DNA of 64,000 bases. It comes from Telluria mixta. GTDB lineage: Bacteria; Pseudomonadota; Gammaproteobacteria; Burkholderiales; Burkholderiaceae_D. The position numbers were made by a program, and so were the translations under genes. The stretch spans positions 3,720,001 through 3,784,000 of the forward strand of contig NZ_CP119520.1 of the NCBI RefSeq assembly GCF_029223865.1, written 5' to 3'. This document shows positions 18,090 to 26,744 of this stretch, piece after piece. The notes below the pieces were generated by a model that saw only the letters and a program-made list of their open reading frames with translations, searched no databases and was not told the origin of the DNA. The stretch's first letter is position 1. Each line of letters opens with the position of its first letter.

Positions 18090-18114
18090 GGCAACACTGC
18101 CGTTGCCTTTTTTT
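18090..18114 (+). terminator. Terminator-like hairpin with no + strand gene upstream
   Basis: GGCAAC, loop ACTGCC, GTTGCC, then seven T on the + strand. The flanking genes are on the - strand, so this would end a + strand transcript of unknown origin, or is chance. Confidence 0.4.
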
Positions 18115-18173
18115 CGGACAATGCCTGCTGTCCGATGCGGCGCCGCGGCGTCGCGGTCACTTCGGCAGGTGCG

Positions 18174-18638
18174 TCAGGTACCGGGCTCCCGGATCAGGCG
18201 GTGCACGAGCACGGGCTTGGTCGTATGGGACAGCACCTTATTGGTCACGCTACCTAGCAGCAACTGTCCCCAGCCGCTGCGGCCGTGCGAACCCATGAAG
18301 ATCAGGTCGCAGTGTTGCTGTTCCGCCACGTCGACGATTTTCAGCGCCGCCGCGTCGGAAAATGCCGTCATGCAGGCATGCTTCAGGCCGCAACCCTCCG
18401 CCGCACGCATGATCGACCCCATGTATTCCTCGCCCAGGCGCTGCATCTGCTGGGCATATTCCTCTTCGCTGGGGTAGGCGGGCGGCACGATCTCGACATA
18501 AACGGGATACTGGTACTCGGGCGCGACGAACAGGGCGAGGACTTCGGCCCCCATCTGTCGTGCAAACTTGACGCCGGCGCAGGCGGTGTGCTGCGATACC
18601 GCGGAGCCGTCGGTGGTGATCAGAATCTTCTGGTACAT
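18174..18638 (-). CDS. Universal stress protein (UspA family)
   Basis: 154 residues, a single Usp domain. It starts MYQKILITTDGS and has the ATP-binding signature G-2-G-9-G-S in GSHGRSGWGQLLLGSV, so it is of the nucleotide-binding type. GGAGGG lies upstream of the ATG. It is the first of three leftward genes (Usp, NarL-type regulator, Crp/Fnr). In other Proteobacteria such Usp genes are often controlled by FNR or by redox-responsive two-component systems; that link here is inference. Confidence 0.92.
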   Translation of the reverse strand: MYQKILITTDGSAVSQHTACAGVKFARQMGAEVLALFVAPEYQYPVYVEIVPPAYPSEEEYAQQMQRLGEEYMGSIMRAAEGCGLKHACMTAFSDAAALKIVDVAEQQHCDLIFMGSHGRSGWGQLLLGSVTNKVLSHTTKPVLVHRLIREPGT

Positions 18639-19007
18639 GGTGAGCCCTCCCTCACGTCACGCTACCTTCTCATTGTAGTTCGCGTTTCCCCTCTTGGCGG
18701 AATGTAAATGCTTGATCTTTCTCAGGGATGTGCTCGGCTTTCGGCGCCCAAATACCAGATGTCACAAATGCCTCCGCGATAAAAAAATACAACACATACT
18801 TTGTGAAAATAATCAGAAAACGCTGTAAAAGATTGTCGACAGACCAAGATTACTCACCAATCGGCAACGCCGGCATTTCAGAAGATTTACCTACGGCAAC
18901 CACGCTGATACACTCGTCGGAAATTTGTACCGTCAGCGTAATGACGGCAGCAGTACCGCACACAGCAAAGATCATCGCGACATTTAAATTATGGAGAAGC
19001 AGGGACT
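18639..19007. other. AT-rich intergenic region upstream of cheZ
   Basis: 369 bases between divergent genes (usp to the left, cheZ to the right). The middle (18770-18860) is unusually AT-rich for this genome. A 98-codon frame at 18728-19024 runs into cheZ, has no ribosome site and resembles nothing I know. The promoters of both genes must be here, but no flagellar-type sigma-28 consensus is evident. Confidence 0.5.
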
Positions 19008-19883
19008 ATGACCGACGCCGCTGACGATTTCGACGCATTATTCGAGGAAGTGGCAGCGCAGCGTGCCAGCGCACCCGCTGCCGCTCCGACGCCGGCGCCC
19101 GCGCCCGAGCCCGCCGCCGGCGGCGACAGCGGCGATACCGACGACCTGGAGGCCCTGTTCGACCAGGTCGCGGCCACCAGCGCCCCGGCTCCGGCCGTCG
19201 TGTCCGTACCGGCCGCTCCGGCCGCCGCCGCACCGGCCGAGACCGGCGAGGACGAACATGAAAAAGGCATGTACGAGCGCCTGGGCGGCATCGTGCGCCT
19301 GCTGCACGACTCGCTGCGCGAACTGGGCTACGACAAGGCGCTGACCGAGGCGTCGTCCCAGATCATGGACGCGCAGGACCGCCTGGAATACGTCGCCACC
19401 CTGACCGAACAGGCCGCCAACAAGGTGCTGAACACCCTGGACGACGGCATGCCGGCCCAGGACCTGCTGTCCAAGCAGGCCAAGGACATGGAAAACCGCT
19501 GGGATGACCTGTTCGCCGGCAAGCTCTCGATCGAACAGTTCAAGGCCCTGGCCGGCGATTCGAAGCAGTTCGCCCAGCTGGTGACGGAAGCGACCGAAGC
19601 CGAGAAAGCGCGCCTGCTCGAGATCATGATGGCCCAGGACTTCCAGGACATCACCGGCCAGCTGATCAAGAAAGTCGTCGTCATCACCAAGACCGTGGAG
19701 AACGAGCTGACCCAGCTGCTGAAGGACAGCGCGCCGCCGGACGTGAAGGAAAAGCTGGCGCAGAAACAGGCGGCACAGGAACAGCCGCAGCAGCCGCAGC
19801 AACTGATGTCGGGTCCGTCGGTGCCGACCGTGGCGCTCGACCAGGACAGTGTCGATGACCTTCTTGCCGATCTGGGATTCTAA
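19008..19883 (+). CDS. cheZ: Chemotaxis protein phosphatase CheZ
   Basis: 291 residues. It dephosphorylates CheY-P. The long four-helix core (about 85-245) carries the catalytic region MMAQDFQDITGQLIKK with the active Gln. A low-complexity linker leads to the C-terminal CheY-binding helix VDDLLADLGF. The N-terminal 80 residues are Ala/Pro-rich and contain two copies of an acidic motif (DDFDALFEEVA and DDLEALFDQVA) resembling the C-terminal helix. The stop overlaps the cheA start by one base (TAATG). Confidence 0.93.
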   Translation: MTDAADDFDALFEEVAAQRASAPAAAPTPAPAPEPAAGGDSGDTDDLEALFDQVAATSAPAPAVVSVPAAPAAAAPAETGEDEHEKGMYERLGGIVRLLHDSLRELGYDKALTEASSQIMDAQDRLEYVATLTEQAANKVLNTLDDGMPAQDLLSKQAKDMENRWDDLFAGKLSIEQFKALAGDSKQFAQLVTEATEAEKARLLEIMMAQDFQDITGQLIKKVVVITKTVENELTQLLKDSAPPDVKEKLAQKQAAQEQPQQPQQLMSGPSVPTVALDQDSVDDLLADLGF

Positions 19884-21805
19884 TGGATGAAATGCTCAAG
19901 GATTTCGTCGTCGAGGCGATGGATCTTGCAGCGAATGTCGAAGAGCATCTGCTGCACCTCGAACGCGATCCCGACAACAAGGAAACGCTGAACGCGGTGT
20001 TCCGCTCGTTCCACACCATCAAGGGTGGCGCGGGTTTCATGGGGCTGCCGGCGCTCGTCGCCGCCTGCCACCTGACGGAAAACCTGTTCGACGCGCTGCG
20101 CACCGGCGCGGCCCCTGTCACGCCGGGTGCGATCGAAGCGTCGCTGCAGGCGTCGGGCTTCGTGGCCGACCAGCTCAATGACCTGAACAACGGCGCCACG
20201 CCGGACCAGCTGCCGCAGATGCCGGCCGACCTCGAGCGCATGCTCAAGGATGCGATCGCCGGCCAGGACGCCGTGCCTGCGCCGAAGGCCGCGCCAGCGC
20301 CTGCGGCCGTGAAGGCTGCGCCGGCGCCGGTCGCGGCCGCACCGGCACCTGCACCGGTGCGCGCACCGGCCGCGCCGGGCGCCGACGGTCTCGATTGGGA
20401 AGCGATGTTCATGGCGGTCGTCCCGCCGGGCACCTATACGCCGAGCCAGGCGCCGGTGGCCGCCGCAGCGCCTGAAGTGGCTGCCGCGCCTGCCGCTGCG
20501 CCGGTCCAGGCCGCCCCGGCCGAGACGGCCGCAGCCGCACCCGCAGCCGCCGCGTCCGGCAAGCCGGGCTGGGACGGCGTCGAGCGCCGCAACGAGGCCA
20601 AGCCGGCCAGCACCGGACCCGCGAAGGACGAGAGCATCCGTATCGACGCGGTTAAGCTGGACGCGCTGCTGGAAGTGGCCGGCGAATCCGTGCAGGCCGC
20701 GAACCAGGCGGCCGTGCTGCTGGAGCGCCTGTCGCAGTTCAAGTTCGAAGGCCAGGCCGCCACCCTGATGGCCACGCTGACGGAAACGCTGGAGCGCGCG
20801 TCGCGCTATTCGGCCGAGCTGCAGCGCGCCACTTTGGCGACCCGCATGCAGCCGGTCGGCCGTCTGTTCCAGAAATTCCCGCGTCTCGTGCGCGAGCTGG
20901 CGAAGGACCTGGGCAAGGACGTCGAGCTGACGATCGAAGGCGCCGAGACGGAAGTCGACCGCGTCGTCGTGGACAGCCTGTACGACCCGCTCGTGCACAT
21001 GCTGCGCAACGCGCTGGACCACGGCGTCGAGGGCCCGGAAGACCGCGTCGCCAACGGCAAGCCGGCCAAGGCGTTCATCCTGCTGAAAGCCTGGCAGGAA
21101 GCGAACAGCGTCATGATCGTGCTGCAGGACGACGGCCGCGGCATGGACCCGGCCAAGCTGCGCAAGAAGGCGATGGAGAAGGGTCTCATTTCCGAGAACC
21201 AGGCCACTAGCGACGACGAGGCGTACCAGCTCGTGTTCCTGCCGGGCTTCTCGACCAAGGAAGTGGCGTCGTCGGTCTCGGGCCGCGGCGTGGGCATGGA
21301 CGTGGTCAAGACGGCCGTCGAGAAGAACCGCGGCGCGATCCGCATCGACTCGAACCTGGGTACCGGTACGAAATTCTCGATCCGCCTGCCGATCGAACTG
21401 TCGATCGTGCCGACCATGCTCGTGTCGACGTCGGGCGCGCAACTGGCCCTGCCGATGGCGGTGGTCGAGCGCGTCGTCGAACTGCCGGAGACCTTCATGC
21501 AGGTCGGCGGCGCCCCGGTGCTGAAAGACCAGGGCCGTCCGCTGCCGGTGCGTTCGCTGGCGCTGTCGCTCGGCTACGAGGCGTGCGTGGAGCGCGTGGG
21601 CATCGTCATCAACGCCCCGCAGCCCTACATCATCGCGGTGGAAGCCGTCGACGGCACGGCCGACCTGGTGATCAAGCCGATGACGGCGCTGAACGTCGAA
21701 GGCATCACCGGTACGGCACGCTCGGCGGAAGGCTCGCTCGTGCTGGTCGTCGGCCTGTCGTTCCTGATGGACGGTTGCCGCTCCACGGTGCGTCTTGCAG
21801 CATAA
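19883..21805 (+). CDS. cheA: Chemotaxis histidine kinase CheA
   Basis: 640 residues. Order: an Hpt domain with the phospho-His in RSFHTIKGGAGF (His44), and an Ala/Pro-rich linker (about 130-240) in place of a clear CheY-binding P2 domain. Then come the dimerisation helices, the HATPase domain (DDGRGMDPAKL, GRGVGMDVVK, GTGTKFSIRLP) and a C-terminal CheW-like domain. It phosphorylates CheY and CheB in response to receptors. It directly follows cheZ with a one-base overlap; no cheW, cheY or receptor genes are in the window. Confidence 0.93.
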   Translation: MDEMLKDFVVEAMDLAANVEEHLLHLERDPDNKETLNAVFRSFHTIKGGAGFMGLPALVAACHLTENLFDALRTGAAPVTPGAIEASLQASGFVADQLNDLNNGATPDQLPQMPADLERMLKDAIAGQDAVPAPKAAPAPAAVKAAPAPVAAAPAPAPVRAPAAPGADGLDWEAMFMAVVPPGTYTPSQAPVAAAAPEVAAAPAAAPVQAAPAETAAAAPAAAASGKPGWDGVERRNEAKPASTGPAKDESIRIDAVKLDALLEVAGESVQAANQAAVLLERLSQFKFEGQAATLMATLTETLERASRYSAELQRATLATRMQPVGRLFQKFPRLVRELAKDLGKDVELTIEGAETEVDRVVVDSLYDPLVHMLRNALDHGVEGPEDRVANGKPAKAFILLKAWQEANSVMIVLQDDGRGMDPAKLRKKAMEKGLISENQATSDDEAYQLVFLPGFSTKEVASSVSGRGVGMDVVKTAVEKNRGAIRIDSNLGTGTKFSIRLPIELSIVPTMLVSTSGAQLALPMAVVERVVELPETFMQVGGAPVLKDQGRPLPVRSLALSLGYEACVERVGIVINAPQPYIIAVEAVDGTADLVIKPMTALNVEGITGTARSAEGSLVLVVGLSFLMDGCRSTVRLAA

Positions 21806-21850
21806 AAGGGCATAAACCGCGGCTGAGGCATTTTTGCCACAAAGCTACGA

Positions 21851-21883
21851 AAAGCCTGCGCAGGAAATGCGCGGGCTTTTTTT
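21851..21883 (+). terminator. Terminator of cheZ-cheA
   Basis: AAAGCCTGCGC and GCGCGGGCTTT form a stem with one G-T pair and a seven-base loop, followed by T residues. Confidence 0.85.
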
Positions 21884-21960
21884 ATTTGCATGTCTGGATA
21901 TCCGTCCGAACAAAATTTTTATATGGATGAGTTCATTGAAATAATCGTGCTCGAAGGGCA

Positions 21961-21991
21961 TTGCTTCCGCATTGCACAAATATGGCATAAT
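21961..21991 (+). promoter_or_regulatory. Candidate leuC promoter
   Basis: TTGCTT at 21961-21966 and CATAAT at 21986-21991 are separated by 19 bases, 44 bases before the leuC ATG. The spacing is long and the -35 is imperfect, so the call is tentative. Confidence 0.35.
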
Positions 21992-22035
21992 CAAAGACCA
22001 TGCCCGCATGTAGCGGTCGTTTCACTGGATTTGAC

Positions 22036-23436
22036 ATGTTAAAAACGCTCTACGACAAACTTTGGGATTCGCATGTCGTGCGTGCCGATGCGGATGGCAC
22101 CACCGTGCTGTATATCGACCGTCACCTGGTCCACGAAGTCACCAGCCCGCAGGCATTCGAAGGCCTGCGCGAAGCCGGCCGCCCGCTATGGCGCACTTCG
22201 GCCAATCTTGCCGTAGCCGACCATAACGTACCGACCACCGACCGCTCGCACGGCATCGCCGACCCGACCTCGCGCCTGCAGGTCGAGACACTGGACAATA
22301 ACACCAAGTCCTTCGGCGTCACGTACTTCAACATGAACGACAAGCGCCAGGGCATCGTGCACGTGATCGGGCCGGAGCAGGGCGCCACGCTGCCGGGCAT
22401 GACCGTCGTGTGCGGCGACTCGCACACGTCGACGCACGGCGCGTTCGGCGCGCTGGCCCACGGCATCGGCACGTCGGAAGTCGAGCACGTGATGGCCACG
22501 CAGACGCTGCTCGCGAAGAAATCGAAATCGATGCTGGTGCAGGTCGACGGCGAACTGCCGGCCGGCGTGACCGCCAAGGACATCGTGCTGGCCGTGATCG
22601 GCAAGATCGGCACCGCCGGCGGCACGGGCTATGCCATCGAATTCGGCGGCTCGACGATCCGCTCGCTGTCGATGGAAGGCCGCATGACGGTCTGCAACAT
22701 GGCGATCGAAGCGGGCGCGCGCGCCGGTATGGTCGCCGTTGACGACACGACCATCGATTACGTCAAGGGCCGTCCGTTCGCCCCCGTCGGTCCGCAGTGG
22801 GAACAGGCCGTCGCCTACTGGCGCACCCTGCACTCGGATCCGGGCGCGAAGTTCGACCTCGTCGTGCAACTGAATGCCGCGGAGATCCGCCCGCAGGTGA
22901 CCTGGGGCACGTCGCCCGAGCAGGTCACGACGATCGACGGCCGCGTGCCCGATCCGGACAAGGAAAAAGACCCCGTCAAGCGCGACGCGATGGAAAAGGC
23001 CCTGGTCTACATGGACCTGAAGCCGAACACCGCGATGGAAGACATCCGCATCGACAAGGTGTTCATCGGTTCCTGCACCAACTCGCGCATCGAAGATCTG
23101 CGCGCCGCCGCCGCCGTCGTGCGCGGCCGCCAGCGCGCGTCGAACGTCAAGCTGGCGATGGTCGTGCCGGGCTCCGGTCTCGTGAAGGAACAGGCGGAAC
23201 GCGAGGGTCTCGACCAGATCTTCAAGGCCGCCGGCTTCGAATGGCGCGAGCCGGGCTGCTCGATGTGCCTCGCGATGAACGCCGACCGCCTGGAACCGGG
23301 CGAGCGCTGCGCGTCGACGTCGAACCGCAACTTCGAAGGCCGCCAGGGCCAGGGTGGCCGCACGCACCTGGTGTCGCCGGCGATGGCCGCGGCGGCAGGT
23401 ATCGCCGGTCATTTTGTGGACGTACGTGCCCTCTGA
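22036..23436 (+). CDS. leuC: 3-isopropylmalate dehydratase large subunit
   Basis: 466 residues from the ATG at 22036 ([15 protein letters not shown], the family start); an in-frame ATG at 22000 adds 12 unrelated residues. Together with LeuD it isomerises 2-isopropylmalate to 3-isopropylmalate in leucine synthesis. Iron-sulphur ligands are in [14 protein letters not shown] and [11 protein letters not shown], and the aconitase motif [21 protein letters not shown] is intact. It is first of leuC, a small lipoprotein gene, leuD and leuB. Confidence 0.96.
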   Translation: MLKTLYDKLWDSHVVRADADGTTVLYIDRHLVHEVTSPQAFEGLREAGRPLWRTSANLAVADHNVPTTDRSHGIADPTSRLQVETLDNNTKSFGVTYFNMNDKRQGIVHVIGPEQGATLPGMTVVCGDSHTSTHGAFGALAHGIGTSEVEHVMATQTLLAKKSKSMLVQVDGELPAGVTAKDIVLAVIGKIGTAGGTGYAIEFGGSTIRSLSMEGRMTVCNMAIEAGARAGMVAVDDTTIDYVKGRPFAPVGPQWEQAVAYWRTLHSDPGAKFDLVVQLNAAEIRPQVTWGTSPEQVTTIDGRVPDPDKEKDPVKRDAMEKALVYMDLKPNTAMEDIRIDKVFIGSCTNSRIEDLRAAAAVVRGRQRASNVKLAMVVPGSGLVKEQAEREGLDQIFKAAGFEWREPGCSMCLAMNADRLEPGERCASTSNRNFEGRQGQGGRTHLVSPAMAAAAGIAGHFVDVRAL

Positions 23437-23440
23437 TCAC

Positions 23441-23563
23441 ATGAAAAAAATCATCGCTCTCGCACTCATCGCAATCGCTGCCGCCGGCTGCAACACCATC
23501 TCGGGCGTCGGCAAGGACGTGCAGAAGGTCGGCCAGGTCATCACGGGCGCCGGCGGCAAGTAA
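23441..23563 (+). CDS. Entericidin A/B-family small lipoprotein
   Basis: 40 residues. The signal sequence [17 protein letters not shown] ends in a lipobox with the lipidated Cys at residue 17. The short mature part [19 protein letters not shown] is typical of entericidins, membrane-anchored peptides of unclear role (toxin/antidote-like in E. coli). It sits five bases after leuC and 13 before leuD, so it is transcribed with the leucine operon. The start has no strong ribosome site, so coupling to leuC translation is likely. Confidence 0.85.
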   Translation: MKKIIALALIAIAAAGCNTISGVGKDVQKVGQVITGAGGK

Positions 23564-23576
23564 AGGATCAGGAATC

Positions 23577-24224
23577 ATGGATAAATTCACCGTACACGAA
23601 GGACTGGTGGTCCCGCTGGACCGGGCCAACGTCGACACCGACGCCATCATTCCGAAGCAGTTCCTCAAGTCGATCCGCCGCACCGGCTTCGGCCCCAACC
23701 TGTTCGACGAGTGGCGTTATCTCGACCACGGCGAACCGGGCATGGACAATTCGAATCGTCCGGTCAATCCGGACTTCGTGCTGAACCAGCCGCGCTACGC
23801 CGGCGCGTCGATCCTGCTGACCCGCAAGAACTTCGGCTGCGGCTCGTCGCGCGAGCACGCGCCGTGGGCCCTGCAGCAGTATGGCTTCCGCGCCATCATC
23901 GCGCCGAGCTTCGCCGACATCTTCTTCAACAACTGCTTCAAGGGCGGCCTGCTGCCGATCGTGCTGGACGAAGCGAAGGTCGACCAGCTGATGAATGAAG
24001 TGAAGGCATTCCCCGGCTACAAGCTTGTCGTCGACCTCGAGAAGCAGACCGTGGGCACGCCGGACGGCAAATTCGCGTTCGAATTCGCGATCGACGACTT
24101 CCGCAAGTACTGCCTGCTGAACGGCCTGGACGACATCGGCCTCACGCTGCGCCACGCCGACGACATCCGCGCCTACGAAGAACGCCATCTGCGCGCGCAG
24201 CCGTGGCTCGCCAACACCATCTGA
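23577..24224 (+). CDS. leuD: 3-isopropylmalate dehydratase small subunit
   Basis: 215 residues. The swivel domain pairs with LeuC. The LeuD hallmark [15 protein letters not shown] and the start [24 protein letters not shown] are both present. AGGATCAGGA precedes the ATG. It follows the entericidin-like gene and is 14 bases before leuB. Confidence 0.96.
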   Translation: MDKFTVHEGLVVPLDRANVDTDAIIPKQFLKSIRRTGFGPNLFDEWRYLDHGEPGMDNSNRPVNPDFVLNQPRYAGASILLTRKNFGCGSSREHAPWALQQYGFRAIIAPSFADIFFNNCFKGGLLPIVLDEAKVDQLMNEVKAFPGYKLVVDLEKQTVGTPDGKFAFEFAIDDFRKYCLLNGLDDIGLTLRHADDIRAYEERHLRAQPWLANTI

Positions 24225-24238
24225 ACGAGAACAAGAAC

Positions 24239-25309
24239 ATGAAGATTGCCATCCTGCCGGGCGACGGCATCGGTCCCGAAATCACCGCGCAAGCCGTCAA
24301 GGTGCTGAACGCACTGGGCGAGTCCTTCGAACTGGAAAGCGCGGACGTCGGCGGCGCCGGCTATGCCGCGCACGGCCACCCGCTGCCGCAAGGTACGCTG
24401 GCGCTGGCGAAGGCCGCGGACGCCGTGCTGTTCGGCGCCGTCGGCGACTACAAGTACGACTCGCTGGAACGCGCGCTGCGTCCGGAACAGGCCATCCTCG
24501 GCCTGCGCAAGGAACTGGGCCTGTTCGCCAACCTGCGTCCCGCGATCCTGTATCCGGAACTGGCCGGCGCCTCCACGCTGAAGCCCGAAGTGGTGTCGGG
24601 TCTCGACATCCTGATCATCCGCGAACTGACGGGCGACATCTATTTCGGCAAGCCGCGCGGCGTGCGCGAGTGCCCGGACGGTCCGTTCGCCGGCCAGCGC
24701 GAAGGCTTCGACACGATGCGCTATGCGGAAGGCGAGATCCGCCGCATCGCCCACGTCGCGTTCCAGGCTGCGCGCAAGCGCGACCGCCGTGTGACGAGCG
24801 TCGACAAGGCCAACGTGCTGGAGACGTTCCAGTTCTGGCGCGACATCGTCACCGACGTGCACAAGGAATACCAGGACGTCGAGCTCGAACACATGTACGT
24901 CGATAACGCCGCGATGCAGCTCGTGCGCGCGCCGAAGAAGTTCGACGTGATCGTCACCGGCAACATGTTCGGCGACATCCTGTCGGATGCGGCCGCGATG
25001 CTGACCGGCTCGATCGGCATGCTGCCGTCGGCATCGCTGGATGCGAACAACAAGGGCCTGTACGAGCCGTCGCACGGTTCGGCGCCTGACATCGCGGGCA
25101 AGGGCATCGCGAATCCGCTGGCGACGATCCTGTCCGCCGCGATGATGCTGCGCTTCTCGCTGGGCAAGGCCGAGCAGGCCGACCGCATCGAGAACGCCGT
25201 CAAGAAGGTGCTGGCCCAGGGTCTGCGCACGCCGGACATCTACGAAGACGGCACGACGAAGGTCGGCACGGAACAGATGGGCGACGCCGTCGTCAACGCA
25301 TTGGGTTGA
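24239..25309 (+). CDS. leuB: 3-isopropylmalate dehydrogenase
   Basis: 356 residues from the ATG at 24239 ([15 protein letters not shown]); an in-frame earlier codon at 24203 overlaps leuD and adds 12 non-conserved residues. NAD-dependent oxidative decarboxylation gives 2-oxoisocaproate, the last committed step before transamination to leucine. Motifs: [32 protein letters not shown] and [14 protein letters not shown]. Confidence 0.96.
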   Translation: MKIAILPGDGIGPEITAQAVKVLNALGESFELESADVGGAGYAAHGHPLPQGTLALAKAADAVLFGAVGDYKYDSLERALRPEQAILGLRKELGLFANLRPAILYPELAGASTLKPEVVSGLDILIIRELTGDIYFGKPRGVRECPDGPFAGQREGFDTMRYAEGEIRRIAHVAFQAARKRDRRVTSVDKANVLETFQFWRDIVTDVHKEYQDVELEHMYVDNAAMQLVRAPKKFDVIVTGNMFGDILSDAAAMLTGSIGMLPSASLDANNKGLYEPSHGSAPDIAGKGIANPLATILSAAMMLRFSLGKAEQADRIENAVKKVLAQGLRTPDIYEDGTTKVGTEQMGDAVVNALG

Positions 25310-25318
25310 CCAGGAATA

Positions 25319-25343
25319 CGCCCGGACATCGGGCGGAACATTT
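25319..25343 (+). terminator. Weak terminator-like hairpin between leuB and asd
   Basis: CGCCCG, loop GACAT, CGGGCG, then GAACATTTTT. The T run starts five bases after the stem, so termination would be partial. Confidence 0.4.
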
Positions 25344-25359
25344 TTAAACGAGGGATATC

Positions 25360-26484
25360 ATGAAATTAGTAGGTCTGGTTGGTTGGCGCGGCATGGTCGG
25401 TTCGGTCCTCATGCAACGCATGCAGGACGAGGGCGATTTCGCCCACATCGAGCCGGTGTTCTTCACCACCTCGAATCCGGGTGGCGACGCGCCGAAGATG
25501 GCGAAGAACGAAACCAAGCTGAAAAGCGCAACCGACATCGCCGAACTGTCGAAATGCGAGATCATCATCTCGTGCCAGGGCGGCGACTACACGACCGAAG
25601 TGTTCCCGAAACTGCGCGCCGCCGGCTGGAACGGCTACTGGATCGACGCCGCGTCGACCCTGCGCATGAACGACGACGCCGTGATCGTCCTCGACCCCGT
25701 CAACCTGAACGTCATCAAGGACGCGATGGTGCGAGGCGTGAAGAACTTCATCGGCGGTAACTGCACCGTGTCGTGCATGCTGATGGGCCTGGGCGGCCTG
25801 TTCAAGCACGACCTGGTCGACTGGATGACGTCGATGACGTACCAGGCCGCATCGGGCGGCGGCGCGCAGCACATGCGCGAGCTGCTGACCCAGTTCGGCA
25901 CGATCAACTCGTCCGTCAAGCACCTGCTGGACGACCCGGCATCGGCCATCCTGGAAATCGACCGCGGCGTGCTCGCCACCCAGCACGGCATGTCGGCCGA
26001 AGAGACCAAGCAGTTCGGCGTGCCGCTGGCCGGCAACCTGATCCCGTGGATCGACAAGGACCTGGGCAACGGCCAGTCGAAGGAAGAGTGGAAGGGCGGC
26101 GCCGAGACCAACAAGATCCTGGGCCGCAACGCTGCCGGCAATAATGTGATCCCGGTCGACGGCCTGTGCGTCCGCATCGGCGCGATGCGCTGCCACTCGC
26201 AGGCGCTGACCATCAAGCTGAACAAGGACGTGCCGCTGGACGAGATCAACGACATCATCGCCAACGACAACCAGTGGGTGAAGTTCGTACCGAACACGCG
26301 CGAAGCGTCGGTGCGCGACCTGACCCCGGCCGCCGTCACGGGCAGCCTGACGATCCCGGTCGGCCGCGTGCGCAAGATGTCGATGGGCCCGGAGTACATC
26401 TCCGCGTTCACCGTCGGCGACCAGCTGCTGTGGGGCGCCGCCGAGCCGCTGCGCCGTATGCTGCGCATCGTCCTGGACAAGTGA
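25360..26484 (+). CDS. asd: Aspartate-semialdehyde dehydrogenase
   Basis: 374 residues. It reduces aspartyl phosphate to aspartate semialdehyde for lysine, threonine, methionine and diaminopimelate synthesis. The NADP-binding start is [15 protein letters not shown], the catalytic Cys is in [11 protein letters not shown], and the His-containing segment near [12 protein letters not shown] is intact. The length and motifs fit the Gram-negative type. GAGGGATATC gives the ribosome site. A strong terminator follows. Confidence 0.96.
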   Translation: MKLVGLVGWRGMVGSVLMQRMQDEGDFAHIEPVFFTTSNPGGDAPKMAKNETKLKSATDIAELSKCEIIISCQGGDYTTEVFPKLRAAGWNGYWIDAASTLRMNDDAVIVLDPVNLNVIKDAMVRGVKNFIGGNCTVSCMLMGLGGLFKHDLVDWMTSMTYQAASGGGAQHMRELLTQFGTINSSVKHLLDDPASAILEIDRGVLATQHGMSAEETKQFGVPLAGNLIPWIDKDLGNGQSKEEWKGGAETNKILGRNAAGNNVIPVDGLCVRIGAMRCHSQALTIKLNKDVPLDEINDIIANDNQWVKFVPNTREASVRDLTPAAVTGSLTIPVGRVRKMSMGPEYISAFTVGDQLLWGAAEPLRRMLRIVLDK

Positions 26485-26525
26485 TGTAAGCTGGCGCCTG
26501 CGGGCGCACAAGGTGCAAGAAGAGG

Positions 26526-26551
26526 GGGCGGCCCGGTGCCGCCCTTTTTTT
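26526..26551 (+). terminator. Terminator of asd
   Basis: GGGCGGC, loop CCGGT, GCCGCCC and seven T residues, about 40 bases after the asd stop. Confidence 0.9.
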
Positions 26552-26744
26552 ATTCTGGGTTTCGTATTGAATTGACACCGAATCATCCAAAAAACATCAT
26601 TAGTCTGAATAGACCGTCTACATACGTCAGACTTCCTGAATGTTTCTCCCCACGGAACTTGCATGCCACAGTGCATGATGATATGTTCCTGAGACCTCCG
26701 GCCACGTCGCTCTCGAACCTATGCATGTCACTCCCCGCCTCCCG

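Noticed and set aside
18728-19024. 98-codon frame before cheZ
   Set aside because: It lies in an AT-rich promoter region, has no ribosome site, overlaps the cheZ start, and resembles no protein family I know.
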